Position numbers and translations under genes: made by a program. A DNA stretch of 33,448 bases from JAAXTT01 sp964530215 (GTDB lineage Bacteria > Bacillota > Desulfotomaculia > Desulfotomaculales > Desulfocucumaceae). This document shows, one piece after another, positions 26,559 through 33,448 of this stretch; positions within the stretch are counted from its first letter, which is position 1, and the number at the start of each line of letters is the position of its first letter. A model generated the notes under the pieces. It did no database searches. It was not told where the DNA came from and worked only from the letters and a program-made list of their open reading frames with translations. Location of the stretch: positions 1 to 33,448 of the forward strand of contig CAZHAJ010000006.1 of assembly GCA_964530215.1 (NCBI GenBank), in the 5' to 3' direction.

Positions 26559-26620
26559 AGACAAGCCACGGAGATGTTTTGTTTACCAAACCAAAAGGGG
26601 TATCATCCTGTGGCTTGTCT
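26559..26620 (+). other. Nested hairpin between two lipoprotein genes
   Basis: An eleven-base perfect stem, AGACAAGCCAC (26559-26569) with GTGGCTTGTCT (26610-26620), encloses a second hairpin: TTTTG-TTT (26577-26584) with AAA-C-CAAAA (26588-26596), one bulged C. No T-run follows, so it is a poor classical terminator. It starts eight bases after the GerMN stop and ends 30 bases before the next start codon. It may be a terminator, a processing site or a regulated leader. Confidence 0.5.
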
Positions 26621-26650
26621 GCTTATTATATTTAAAGAGAGCTGATATCG

Positions 26651-27103
26651 ATGAAGAAAATCATTTCATTGCTTTTTATACTTAGTTTTTCTGTATTGTT
26701 AGGGGCATGTAGCGACAGCCCAGAAACCATATATGATAATCATAAATACGGTTTTTCTATAAACATACCCGGAGATTTTGCGGAGGCTGTCCGGATAAAA
26801 GAAGAGGGAAATGTTTTATATTTTGTAGATAAAGAAACACAGGATAAATATACCGATGTAATTATGGGAGTTGTGGCAAGAATCGAAATCTATGATAAGA
26901 AAGAGTTTACAAAAGAAAATTTGAAAGAACTTGAGGAGATCTACAATCTTAAATATTTGGGAGAAAATGAAAACTATTATTTCGGCTGGGCCCTTGCCAC
27001 AGATGTTCAAATCCCCCCAGGCAGTCAGGAAGAATTGCATGAGAGGTACTTAGAATTTCAGGAAAAGTTCAAGGAGATTATTAAGACATTTAAACTTAGA
27101 TAG
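26651..27103 (+). CDS. Small predicted lipoprotein, function unknown
   Basis: A 150-residue lipoprotein: the signal peptide ends in LLGAC with lipidated C20. The mature part begins YDNHKYGFSINIPGDF, a pattern shared by many clostridial lipoproteins with a PsbP-like fold. It continues as mixed strand and helix, with a charged helical stretch (KEFTKENLKELEEIYNLKYL) and an aromatic YYFGWAL strand. I do not recognise the family. GAGAG lies about nine bases before the ATG. A strong terminator at 27142 closes the surface-protein region after this gene. Confidence 0.8.
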   Translation: MKKIISLLFILSFSVLLGACSDSPETIYDNHKYGFSINIPGDFAEAVRIKEEGNVLYFVDKETQDKYTDVIMGVVARIEIYDKKEFTKENLKELEEIYNLKYLGENENYYFGWALATDVQIPPGSQEELHERYLEFQEKFKEIIKTFKLR

Positions 27104-27141
27104 TTTAAATGCTTCAGAAGCACAAATTTTGCTGTCGACTA

Positions 27142-27189
27142 AAAAAACAGATTAAAGCCTTGCTATTACTAGCTTTGATCTGTTTTTTT
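27142..27189 (+). terminator. Strong intrinsic terminator
   Basis: ACAGAT-T-AAAGC (27147-27158) pairs with GCTTT-G-ATCTGT (27172-27183), eleven Watson-Crick pairs around one T-G, with a 13-base loop, flanked by A-run and T-run. It works in both directions by sequence. It cleanly separates the surface-protein region from the type IV secretion unit. Confidence 0.9.
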
Positions 27190-27246
27190 GTGCAAATCAA
27201 TTGTCTAAAAAAGGAAAATAAGCGCTTATAAAACGACTTCATTATG

Positions 27247-27275
27247 TTGACGAATAATGGTAATAACATTAAAAT
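27247..27275 (+). promoter_or_regulatory. Predicted sigma-A promoter of the secretion operon
   Basis: TTGACG (27247-27252), exactly 17 bases, TAAAAT (27270-27275). Each box matches consensus at five of six positions. It lies 42 bases before the TTG start of the helix-turn-helix gene and is the best sigma-A-like promoter in the window. Confidence 0.72.
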
Positions 27276-27317
27276 ATTTGTTAATTAATAGATATTACTT
27301 TACAAGGGAGGGATATT

Positions 27318-28502
27318 TTGGGAAAACAAAGAATATTATTGCCCAATTTGCCGAAAAGTTTATTGAGTCGACAGCAACGAATCATTTATGAATTATCTGA
27401 ATTCTACAGCACCAGAGAAATATCTAAAATCACAGAAATTTCAGAGAAGCAGGTAAGGCAGGTGTTCTCGGTTATCAGGAAAAAGTTTAAAAAATACGCC
27501 AACGAATATGTCTCAAAATCTCAAGGGCCGAATTGTGCTCTTTTTTTATGTAGTGATGAAAATCATTTAAACTGCAATTGCGAAGAAAAGTATAGCGTAA
27601 AGGATAGCACTTACAAACTCAGCAACATGGAACTGTTAGTACTTAAGTACTTAAGAAAAGACTTTACTATAAAAGAAATATCTAAGGTAATGGGTAAGAG
27701 CGAACATTCCATTAGAAAAATGAAACAGAGATTAAATAAAAAACTGGTTGTACCATTGATTTCTCAAAACAGATCAATTAAAAAAATTGATACATCAAAA
27801 ACAATGGTTAAGATTGACAAAGATAATTTTCATAAAGCATTACAGCGAACGTGTTTAACTCACCAAGATGTTATTAAGATGACAGGCATTACGAATGAAT
27901 CTCTAAAGGATATGATGGAAAAGGGTCTTACTTCCTATCATAACCTTTTTTTATTAATGGATTATATTAAGTTTAATCCCTACGGCCCATCTGAAAAAGA
28001 GGAACTAACTGAGATTTTAAGTGACCCAAACTTAATCTCCAGTATAAGGAATGCAGAAAAGGAGGAAAGATCAAGTTATAAAAGTATAAGGTCCAAGTTA
28101 ATTAAAGAAAAAATGAAATACAGAAATAGTGTAATGTACTATGGAACCTCTTGCTTGCGGCATAAAAATAACAATCTTGAACAGCCATATCTTGAAAATG
28201 GAAGGAATGGTTTATTTCCCTTGGTACTGACAAAGCAGCAACAAGCAAAATGCGGCTGGTTACTTAAGAAATTCATGCTTAGACCGGTATATACATATAA
28301 ATGCCGAGGATTAACCAGGGACATTAAGCTGCTGGAAAAAAAGCTGCTTAATGAAGAGAGGTCAGAATTAGTTGATAAGTATAAAAGAGAGCTTGTTTTT
28401 CTGAAAGAAAGTGCGGCCTTGGAGGATGGTAAATCCATTTATATCATTGGCCAAGACCACTTTAACGAAATAAAAAGAACTTTAAAAAACCATGAAAGTT
28501 AA
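27318..28502 (+). CDS. Multi-helix-turn-helix regulator heading the secretion operon
   Basis: A 394-residue protein I do not recognise as a named family. Residues 17-60 (LSRQQRIIYELSEFYSTREISKITEIS) and 101-145 (LSNMELLVLKYLRKDFTIKEISKVMGKS) each look like a sigma-70 region 4 / LuxR-type helix-turn-helix. Residues about 170-215 (LTHQDVIKMTGITNESLKDMMEKG) resemble an XRE helix-turn-helix. Between the first two lie C73, C78, C86 and C88, a spacing that could bind zinc or an iron-sulfur cluster. The C-terminal 150 residues are basic and helical with no clear domain. GGGAGGGA precedes the TTG start. The next gene begins 11 bases after the stop, so it is probably the operon's own regulator. Confidence 0.75.
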   Translation: MGKQRILLPNLPKSLLSRQQRIIYELSEFYSTREISKITEISEKQVRQVFSVIRKKFKKYANEYVSKSQGPNCALFLCSDENHLNCNCEEKYSVKDSTYKLSNMELLVLKYLRKDFTIKEISKVMGKSEHSIRKMKQRLNKKLVVPLISQNRSIKKIDTSKTMVKIDKDNFHKALQRTCLTHQDVIKMTGITNESLKDMMEKGLTSYHNLFLLMDYIKFNPYGPSEKEELTEILSDPNLISSIRNAEKEERSSYKSIRSKLIKEKMKYRNSVMYYGTSCLRHKNNNLEQPYLENGRNGLFPLVLTKQQQAKCGWLLKKFMLRPVYTYKCRGLTRDIKLLEKKLLNEERSELVDKYKRELVFLKESAALEDGKSIYIIGQDHFNEIKRTLKNHES

Positions 28503-28513
28503 GGTGATTAATT

Positions 28514-28936
28514 TTGGTAAAACGAAAAAATTATATGTTACTGATAATAGTGATAGTAGTATTCTTGACACCTATATCCCCTTGCTTTGCTGAAGACACA
28601 ACAGATATCAGGCAAACAGGAAAAATCAGTGATAATGATCTTTCCAAAGCTGTTGCCAATCAGAATAAGGATGCACTCAAAAGTGAAATAAGCCAAATCG
28701 GTGGGAGTTTAGTGAATGCTGTTAGGACCATCTTTATTACTTTTTTTGCAATAGCAGTGCTTTTTATGGGGTTGCAGGCAGCGGGAGGGGGACTTAAGGA
28801 TCCCAGGAAGGTTGAGTTGATCAAGGGGGGAGGTATTAGTGCTTCTATTGCTGCTTTTTTAGTATATAAAGCAGAGGCTATTGTTGCTTTTGTTTTAAAC
28901 TTGGTGGGTGTAGACGTCAGTAGCCTGCTAAAGTAA
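28514..28936 (+). CDS. VirB2/TrbC-like small membrane protein
   Basis: A 140-residue precursor with a signal peptide (cleavage near FA-ED, residue 26), a polar segment, then two helices (about 67-88 and 106-130) separated by a short Gly-rich and charged loop (AAGGGLKDPRKVELIKGGG). This layout is that of VirB2/TrbC pilin-like subunits of type IV secretion systems. Family assignment rests on topology, size and position just before a PrgI-like gene. The start is TTG at 28514, with AAGGTGA ten bases upstream. Confidence 0.7.
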   Translation: MVKRKNYMLLIIVIVVFLTPISPCFAEDTTDIRQTGKISDNDLSKAVANQNKDALKSEISQIGGSLVNAVRTIFITFFAIAVLFMGLQAAGGGLKDPRKVELIKGGGISASIAAFLVYKAEAIVAFVLNLVGVDVSSLLK

Positions 28937-28990
28937 TCTAATTAAACTTGGTTTTATATGTATATGTATATATTGAAATCGGAGGAGTGG

Positions 28991-29311
28991 GTGCCGGTGT
29001 ACGGTGAGAAACATCCATTTAGCATAGAAACGGGACCAGAGAAATTTATATGGGGATTAAGCTTATTTCAGTTAATTGCAATTCTGGTGGGAGGGAAATT
29101 GAGCTATGAGCTGTCACAAGTGGTACCCAATCTGCCGATAGAGAATATATTTTTTAAGCATATCCATCAAGGTTTACCTTTAATTATGGTGTTAATTTTA
29201 GTTTGTTTTCAGGACAATGTGGTGGGAAGAACTCTGCTCTTTAGTCTTTTTGATAAGATTCGTGCAAGATTTAGAAGGAGATGTTTTTTATATAAAAGAG
29301 AGGAGGCCTAA
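28991..29311 (+). CDS. PrgI/VirB3-like inner-membrane protein
   Basis: A protein of about 106 residues with the PrgI/VirB3 form: a polar start VPVYGEKHPFSIETGPEKFIWGLSLFQLIAI, two closely spaced helices, then a short basic tail (DKIRARFRRRC). In Gram-positive type IV systems it precedes and contacts the VirB4 ATPase. I prefer GTG at 28991, because GGAGG (28981-28985) lies five bases upstream and family members begin near this point; GTG at 28997 is also possible. An ATG at 28958 has no ribosome site and would add eleven unlikely residues. Confidence 0.72.
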   Translation: MPVYGEKHPFSIETGPEKFIWGLSLFQLIAILVGGKLSYELSQVVPNLPIENIFFKHIHQGLPLIMVLILVCFQDNVVGRTLLFSLFDKIRARFRRRCFLYKREEA

Positions 29312-29322
29312 ATCTGCTGGAC

Positions 29323-30141
29323 TTGCTGTTTTTTTCCCTATTAATATCAGGAACATATATTATTCTATTTAAAATAAAAAGGCAAAAAAAGATTGAAAGC
29401 TGTCAGGATCTCCTTGATTATCGGGAGGTCTATTTTAATGGAATCATTGAAATGGCTGATTTAAAATTTAGATTGGTCATTGAGGTGGAGCCTGTAAATG
29501 AAAGTCTTAAATCTCTGCGAGAGAGGCAAAGTCTATGGCTTGGCTTCAGAAATTTGGTTCAAAGCATAAATATTCCGTTTACCTTTAAGATTGAGACTCG
29601 TTTTCTTGATTTAAGAGAATATGTAAATAGTATAAAAATTTGTTCGACACAAAAGGGTAAACTTTTAATGGATTACGGTTTAGAGCTATCCCAGTGGTTA
29701 GAAAAAAAGACGGAAAACAGACAGAACAGAGATCGCAGATGTTATATAATCCTAAAAATTGATTCACTATCAAAAGGCGTAGAAAGCGGAGTGAGAACAG
29801 GAAATCCTTTGGTAAATAGCATTTTATCTTTATTTACAAGGCTGCAGAAAAACAGTGTTCCAGAGTCTGATTTGCGAAAGATGGCTGTAGATGAGCTAAA
29901 GGTAATGGCAAATTTAGTTATATCTTCACTGGAAAGCATGGATATGGTTTCCAAGCAGCTCAATAAGGAAGAAGTGCTGGATATGATTTATACGACTTTT
30001 AATCGGGACTTAGCTCCGTATTGTCAGATATCGGATGCTGATAGTGGACACATGTTTTCACTTTTTATGGCTTCAAATACACCTGAGTTGTTTATGGAGG
30101 GTATTGACTATGTTTCGGAAGTGGAAGAAAAAAGCTGTTGA
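29323..30141 (+). CDS. TrsD/TraC-like type IV secretion protein
   Basis: A 272-residue protein with an N-terminal helix (residues 1-16) and a cytoplasmic domain opening YREVYFNGIIEMADLKFRLVIEVEPVNESLKS. That is the characteristic beginning of the TraC/TrsD-like domain found alone or fused to VirB4 in Gram-positive conjugation systems. Here it is a separate membrane-anchored protein. The only clear ribosome site, AGGAGG (29301-29306), is 16 bases from this TTG but seven from a CTG at 29314. True initiation may therefore be at CTG, adding three residues. The VirB4 gene overlaps its last 32 bases in another frame. Confidence 0.72.
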   Translation: MLFFSLLISGTYIILFKIKRQKKIESCQDLLDYREVYFNGIIEMADLKFRLVIEVEPVNESLKSLRERQSLWLGFRNLVQSINIPFTFKIETRFLDLREYVNSIKICSTQKGKLLMDYGLELSQWLEKKTENRQNRDRRCYIILKIDSLSKGVESGVRTGNPLVNSILSLFTRLQKNSVPESDLRKMAVDELKVMANLVISSLESMDMVSKQLNKEEVLDMIYTTFNRDLAPYCQISDADSGHMFSLFMASNTPELFMEGIDYVSEVEEKSC

Positions 30142-32098
30142 TAGTAAGATGCCCGGCAAGGATCAGCCTGACATTGTTATGGGTGCTGCAAATATAAAGG
30201 ATTTCATAGCTCCATCCATTATTCAGGAATTGATTCCCGGTGATAAAAGTGGATTGGGACAGATAAGCAATGGTTATTATGTGGAAATCGGTGGGGCCAG
30301 TGAAATGATTAGATATTTCAGAAGTTTCTACGCAGCTCTTACCACCGGTTATACTCATGCGGGCATGTTAAACGGACTTTTTGCAGGGGATTTTGGTGAG
30401 GCAGATTGCGATGTATCGATCCATGTAAATCCCAGTGATAGTGAGAGAATATTATGGAATATTGAACAAAAAATTGCTCAAAAAGAAGTGGCCTACAAAG
30501 ATGAGCCAAACCCTGCAAAAAAGCAAAGAATATTTAGAGAAATTCAGGACTTGCAAAGGCAGCATGCAAATCTGGTTTCAGGAGACGAAGCCATAATGAA
30601 CACAGCAATTCAGGTTTTAGCTTCAGCGACAGAATTTGAAGTTTTTAAAAGATTTTGCAGTATGCTGACAAAAAGTTTTGCAGGAAGGGGAATTGTATTA
30701 AGACCTGCTGACGGCAATCAATTGCAAGCTTTGCTTAATATGACTCCATTGGATCAAGGTAAGATATACTACCCCTTCCGAAATGCTGAAGCTTCAAATT
30801 TGGCGGACTGGTTTCCCTTTGGGTCCGGCGGGATCAGACATAAAGACGGAATTGTTATTGGTGAAGATAATCATGGTAAACTGGTTTTTTTTAATCCCTG
30901 GCATCATGGAAACGGTAATTACAACATTGTAATTTTTGGGCGCTCAGGATTTGGAAAAAGTTTCTTAATTAAAATGATAGTATCAAGACTTTTGGTTACT
31001 CCCATTCAAACTCAGTCCGGATTAAAGGATGTACGGGTTGCAATAATCGACCCGGCACCTGAAAAAGAATATTGTAATTTAATGTTATCTTTAGGCTTTC
31101 CTCATATTGAGCTTTCCCCATACAGTGAGTACAGAATCAATATGTTTGATCTTTATGTTCATGAAGATGAGGATGGAAAGGCCAGGGTCAATGTTGAAGA
31201 AACCGTTAAAGCTGTAAGGGCAGTTGTTTTTAGAATGATCAGAGCTTACGACAACAAAGATGAAATATTAACAGGTAATACTAAGATAAAAATAGAGAAT
31301 CTAATTAAAAATCTTTATATAAAAAGAGGTATAACCGAAGACCCCAATGATCTGTATGAATCCGTTCGGGACAATAATTCTGAATTTTGCTTAGAAAGGC
31401 AGAAAAAGAGCATCCCTGTATTATCTGACTTGTATGAGCAAATGTCGTCGGATCCGGAACTGGGGAAAGCCGCTGAAATACTAAAAACTTTTACTAGGCA
31501 TGGGGGTTCACAATCTAATTCTATATTTGACTGTCACTCCAATATAGATATCTCGGAATGTCAGGCCTTCACAATATGTGTATCAGACTTGGACGAAGAA
31601 ATATTAAGACCCTTGGGGCTTTTTATTGCAACAAAATGGACATGGGAGGTGTTTGGGAGCGATCACTCAGTTCTTAAGATGATTGTGACAGACGAAACAC
31701 AGTTGATTATGGACAAGAGTGTGCCCGAATTATCAAGCTGGTTGGAAAATGCTTTTCGTCGCTCCAGAAAGAAAAACATTTCTATGTGTAGCGCCACTCA
31801 AGGATTTGAAGTCTTTTTAAGGGTGGAGCAGGGTCTTGGTGTTTTGAAAAACTCCACTACGAAAATCTTATTGAAACAAGACAGTATTGACATTGATGCG
31901 GTACAGGAAAAATTCAATCTTAGTGAGGGTGAAGCTGCTTGCACTTTATTGTTTAAAAAAGGACAGGGGATTATTAAGGTTGATAATGATTCAGCATTAT
32001 TAAATATAATTCATACTTCCAGAGAATATATGATGTTTACCAGTGATCCTAATGATGTGGTAGAGATTATAAAAAGGGGAGCAGCGGGAAATGCGTAG
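30110..32098 (+). CDS. VirB4-family type IV secretion ATPase
   Basis: A 662-residue VirB4/TrsE-type ATPase that powers assembly or transport at the inner membrane. The N-terminal half (about 60-250) has the TraC-like region SNGYYVEIGGASEMIRYFRSF and a charged helical stretch. The ATPase half has Walker A GRSGFGKS (277-284, K283) and Walker B IVTDET with D528-E529, then the arginine- and glutamine-containing RRSRKKNISMCSATQG. I chose ATG at 30110 because GGAGGG lies eight bases upstream inside the preceding gene. A longer frame from 30035 would begin in unrelated sequence. Its stop overlaps the next start by eight bases. This is the best-supported marker of the secretion system. Confidence 0.93.
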   Translation: MFRKWKKKAVDSKMPGKDQPDIVMGAANIKDFIAPSIIQELIPGDKSGLGQISNGYYVEIGGASEMIRYFRSFYAALTTGYTHAGMLNGLFAGDFGEADCDVSIHVNPSDSERILWNIEQKIAQKEVAYKDEPNPAKKQRIFREIQDLQRQHANLVSGDEAIMNTAIQVLASATEFEVFKRFCSMLTKSFAGRGIVLRPADGNQLQALLNMTPLDQGKIYYPFRNAEASNLADWFPFGSGGIRHKDGIVIGEDNHGKLVFFNPWHHGNGNYNIVIFGRSGFGKSFLIKMIVSRLLVTPIQTQSGLKDVRVAIIDPAPEKEYCNLMLSLGFPHIELSPYSEYRINMFDLYVHEDEDGKARVNVEETVKAVRAVVFRMIRAYDNKDEILTGNTKIKIENLIKNLYIKRGITEDPNDLYESVRDNNSEFCLERQKKSIPVLSDLYEQMSSDPELGKAAEILKTFTRHGGSQSNSIFDCHSNIDISECQAFTICVSDLDEEILRPLGLFIATKWTWEVFGSDHSVLKMIVTDETQLIMDKSVPELSSWLENAFRRSRKKNISMCSATQGFEVFLRVEQGLGVLKNSTTKILLKQDSIDIDAVQEKFNLSEGEAACTLLFKKGQGIIKVDNDSALLNIIHTSREYMMFTSDPNDVVEIIKRGAAGNA

Positions 32099-33448
32099 AT
32101 TTTTCATCTGCATTACACTTATGGTTATGTTTTTTGTTATTAGTTCACCTGTCTTTGGGAAAATAGGCTTGCCTGTAATGTACTTACCTGTCACTTTACT
32201 GGAAGAGAACAATATTTTAAAGGTCTCTTGGCAACAACAACCCGGGATTAGTCAGTATAACGTTGAAAAATGGTCGGTGGCAGGTACAGATTACTGGACA
32301 TACAATATTAACGATAAACATAGTGCTAATGATAAATTAATAAAAATAGGTGATCATATACTGGAGGCAGAAACCTTTATTTACAAGGCAAATATCGGAA
32401 AAAATGTTGAGTTTTATGATGAGAATGTAAAGCCCGGTTACACTTACTTATATCGTGTTAACGGGGGAATTATAAGTGCCAAAGAAACTAGGAAGAGAGA
32501 TGTTGTAGCCCTGAGTACAGAACAAAAAGGGCAAATTGCCGCTCGCCAAACTAATGAGCAGGCTGATTTTGGATTAAGCGACGGATATTTCAGTGCACAC
32601 AGTGAAAGGCAGCAGCAATATGAAAAAACAGCAGATTACCCAGAGAGGTTGGCTGCTAACTTGATTATGGCCCTTCCCAATTGGCTTATTGAGGTGGTGG
32701 GACTTTATGATCCGCTGGAGTTGGTATTTGAAGTGGATTTAAAGGACACTTATAGTTTAGATCATGTGAGTGAAAGCAGGAAAGATCTTACTTGGAGTAT
32801 GTATAATACAGATGAATTTAAAGTAATAGACAATTTTTATAGTAATGCTGTGCAAGTTATGCCAATTTTTATGGCGGTGGGCGTGGTGATAGCTGGTGCA
32901 GTTTTATTGTTTGGCTCAGTTGGAAGTTCCGCTCTTGTTAGTACTAGAGGGTTATTGCTGGGTATTTTAGCAAGTGCATTTTTAATTAAAACTGCCCCTT
33001 ACTTGCTTAGTTTCTTTTTCGATGTAAATAAAGCAATAATATTGCTTTGCCATAGCCTTGTAGCCGAGGATATTAACCAATCTTTTTTACATACCATTTA
33101 CAATAGAGACACACGTTCCATTGGGGCAGCATTTATGGCTTTAATTGGATGTATATCAATCGGTATAATTAATTTTCAATTTACAGTAAGGAAATTATTT
33201 GTCGCAATATTGGTGGGTATATTGCCAATAGCATTAATAAACGCAATTTTCCCGGGGCGAAGAAATGCATTGATAGTATGGGTGAAAGAATTTTCATCTT
33301 ACGTTTTTATGCCGGCTGGTTTGGCTGTGGGGTTGTCTTTTTTTATACATTTCTTAGGTAGTGAAAATTTTTGGGTTACCATTGTGTGTTTACTTTCTTT
33401 ACCTAACATCAGCACATTGGTAAGAAGTTCATTAGGTTTGGGAGATTC
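32091..33448 (+). CDS. VirB6/TrbL-like membrane protein with Fn3-like domain (partial)
   Basis: An open frame of at least 452 residues running off the window. Residues 1-23 form a signal peptide (VIS-SPVFG). Residues about 40-135 look like a fibronectin type III domain (ILKVSWQQQPGISQYNVEKW through FYDENVKPGYTYLYRVNGG). After a polar linker come hydrophobic helices (about 257-276, 286-310, 344-362, 368-387, 404-422, 425-441). The RNALIVWVKEFSSYVFMPAGLAVGL segment is typical of the polytopic VirB6/TrbL channel component of Gram-positive type IV systems. Its start overlaps the VirB4 stop by eight bases, so the two are translationally coupled. The 3' end is missing. Confidence 0.8.
   Translation, partial: MRRFFICITLMVMFFVISSPVFGKIGLPVMYLPVTLLEENNILKVSWQQQPGISQYNVEKWSVAGTDYWTYNINDKHSANDKLIKIGDHILEAETFIYKANIGKNVEFYDENVKPGYTYLYRVNGGIISAKETRKRDVVALSTEQKGQIAARQTNEQADFGLSDGYFSAHSERQQQYEKTADYPERLAANLIMALPNWLIEVVGLYDPLELVFEVDLKDTYSLDHVSESRKDLTWSMYNTDEFKVIDNFYSNAVQVMPIFMAVGVVIAGAVLLFGSVGSSALVSTRGLLLGILASAFLIKTAPYLLSFFFDVNKAIILLCHSLVAEDINQSFLHTIYNRDTRSIGAAFMALIGCISIGIINFQFTVRKLFVAILVGILPIALINAIFPGRRNALIVWVKEFSSYVFMPAGLAVGLSFFIHFLGSENFWVTIVCLLSLPNISTLVRSSLGLGD

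Noticed and set aside
27104..27317. Left boundary of an integrative element (att site or integrase)
   Set aside because: No direct repeat, tRNA end, integrase or transposase was found; only a terminator and a promoter are present.

Overview
The window looks like chromosomal DNA of an anaerobic, spore-forming, low-GC Gram-positive bacterium of the Clostridia, probably near Desulfotomaculum/Peptococcaceae. The pointers are a GerMN (GerM-type) lipoprotein, S-layer homology repeats, a perfect HrcA/CIRCE operator, a flavodiiron protein, strong Shine-Dalgarno sites and frequent TTG starts. The genus is inference; there is no rRNA or other marker gene.

Layout. 1-63 is a heptanucleotide tandem repeat. 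119-9666 holds mainly housekeeping and stress genes: a YgiQ-type radical SAM enzyme, a membrane acyltransferase, a universal stress protein, a CIRCE-controlled groEL without groES, a two-helix membrane microprotein, a flavodiiron protein, a cyclophilin and an acyl-CoA synthetase. 9682-15847 holds a calcium-type P-type ATPase, a BaiN/HI0933-type flavoprotein, an ExoD-like protein and an extracytoplasmic thiol pair (CcdA plus a ResA-like lipoprotein). 15862-17799 (minus strand) is a tight operon of a cyclase-family hydrolase, an EamA exporter and a CsoR/FrmR-family regulator, with a 10-N assembly gap in the exporter. 17901-20527 is a pantothenate/CoA operon (panB, coaX, then xth) preceded by a leader with a clear intrinsic terminator and a competing hairpin. 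20528-21445 is a TauE/SafE permease gene broken by one in-frame TAG.

21888-27103 is a cell-surface region: a processive-type family 2 glycosyltransferase, a secreted phosphodiester-glycosidase protein with three SLH repeats behind an ECF-sigma-like promoter, a GerMN lipoprotein and a second small lipoprotein. A strong terminator at 27142-27189 closes it.

27247-33448 is a separate transcription unit starting at a good sigma-A promoter. It encodes a 394-residue protein with three predicted helix-turn-helix segments and a cysteine cluster, followed by a compact type IV secretion core: VirB2-like, PrgI/VirB3-like, TrsD/TraC-like, VirB4 ATPase, and a VirB6/TrbL-like protein with an N-terminal fibronectin-III-like domain that runs off the window. 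No relaxase, coupling protein, integrase or attachment site is visible, so it cannot be decided here whether this is the edge of an integrative conjugative element or a resident secretion machine.

The most unusual items are the orphan chaperonin with a changed apical binding groove, the panB leader, and the regulator-led type IV secretion operon. All family assignments come from reading the sequence; no database search was run.
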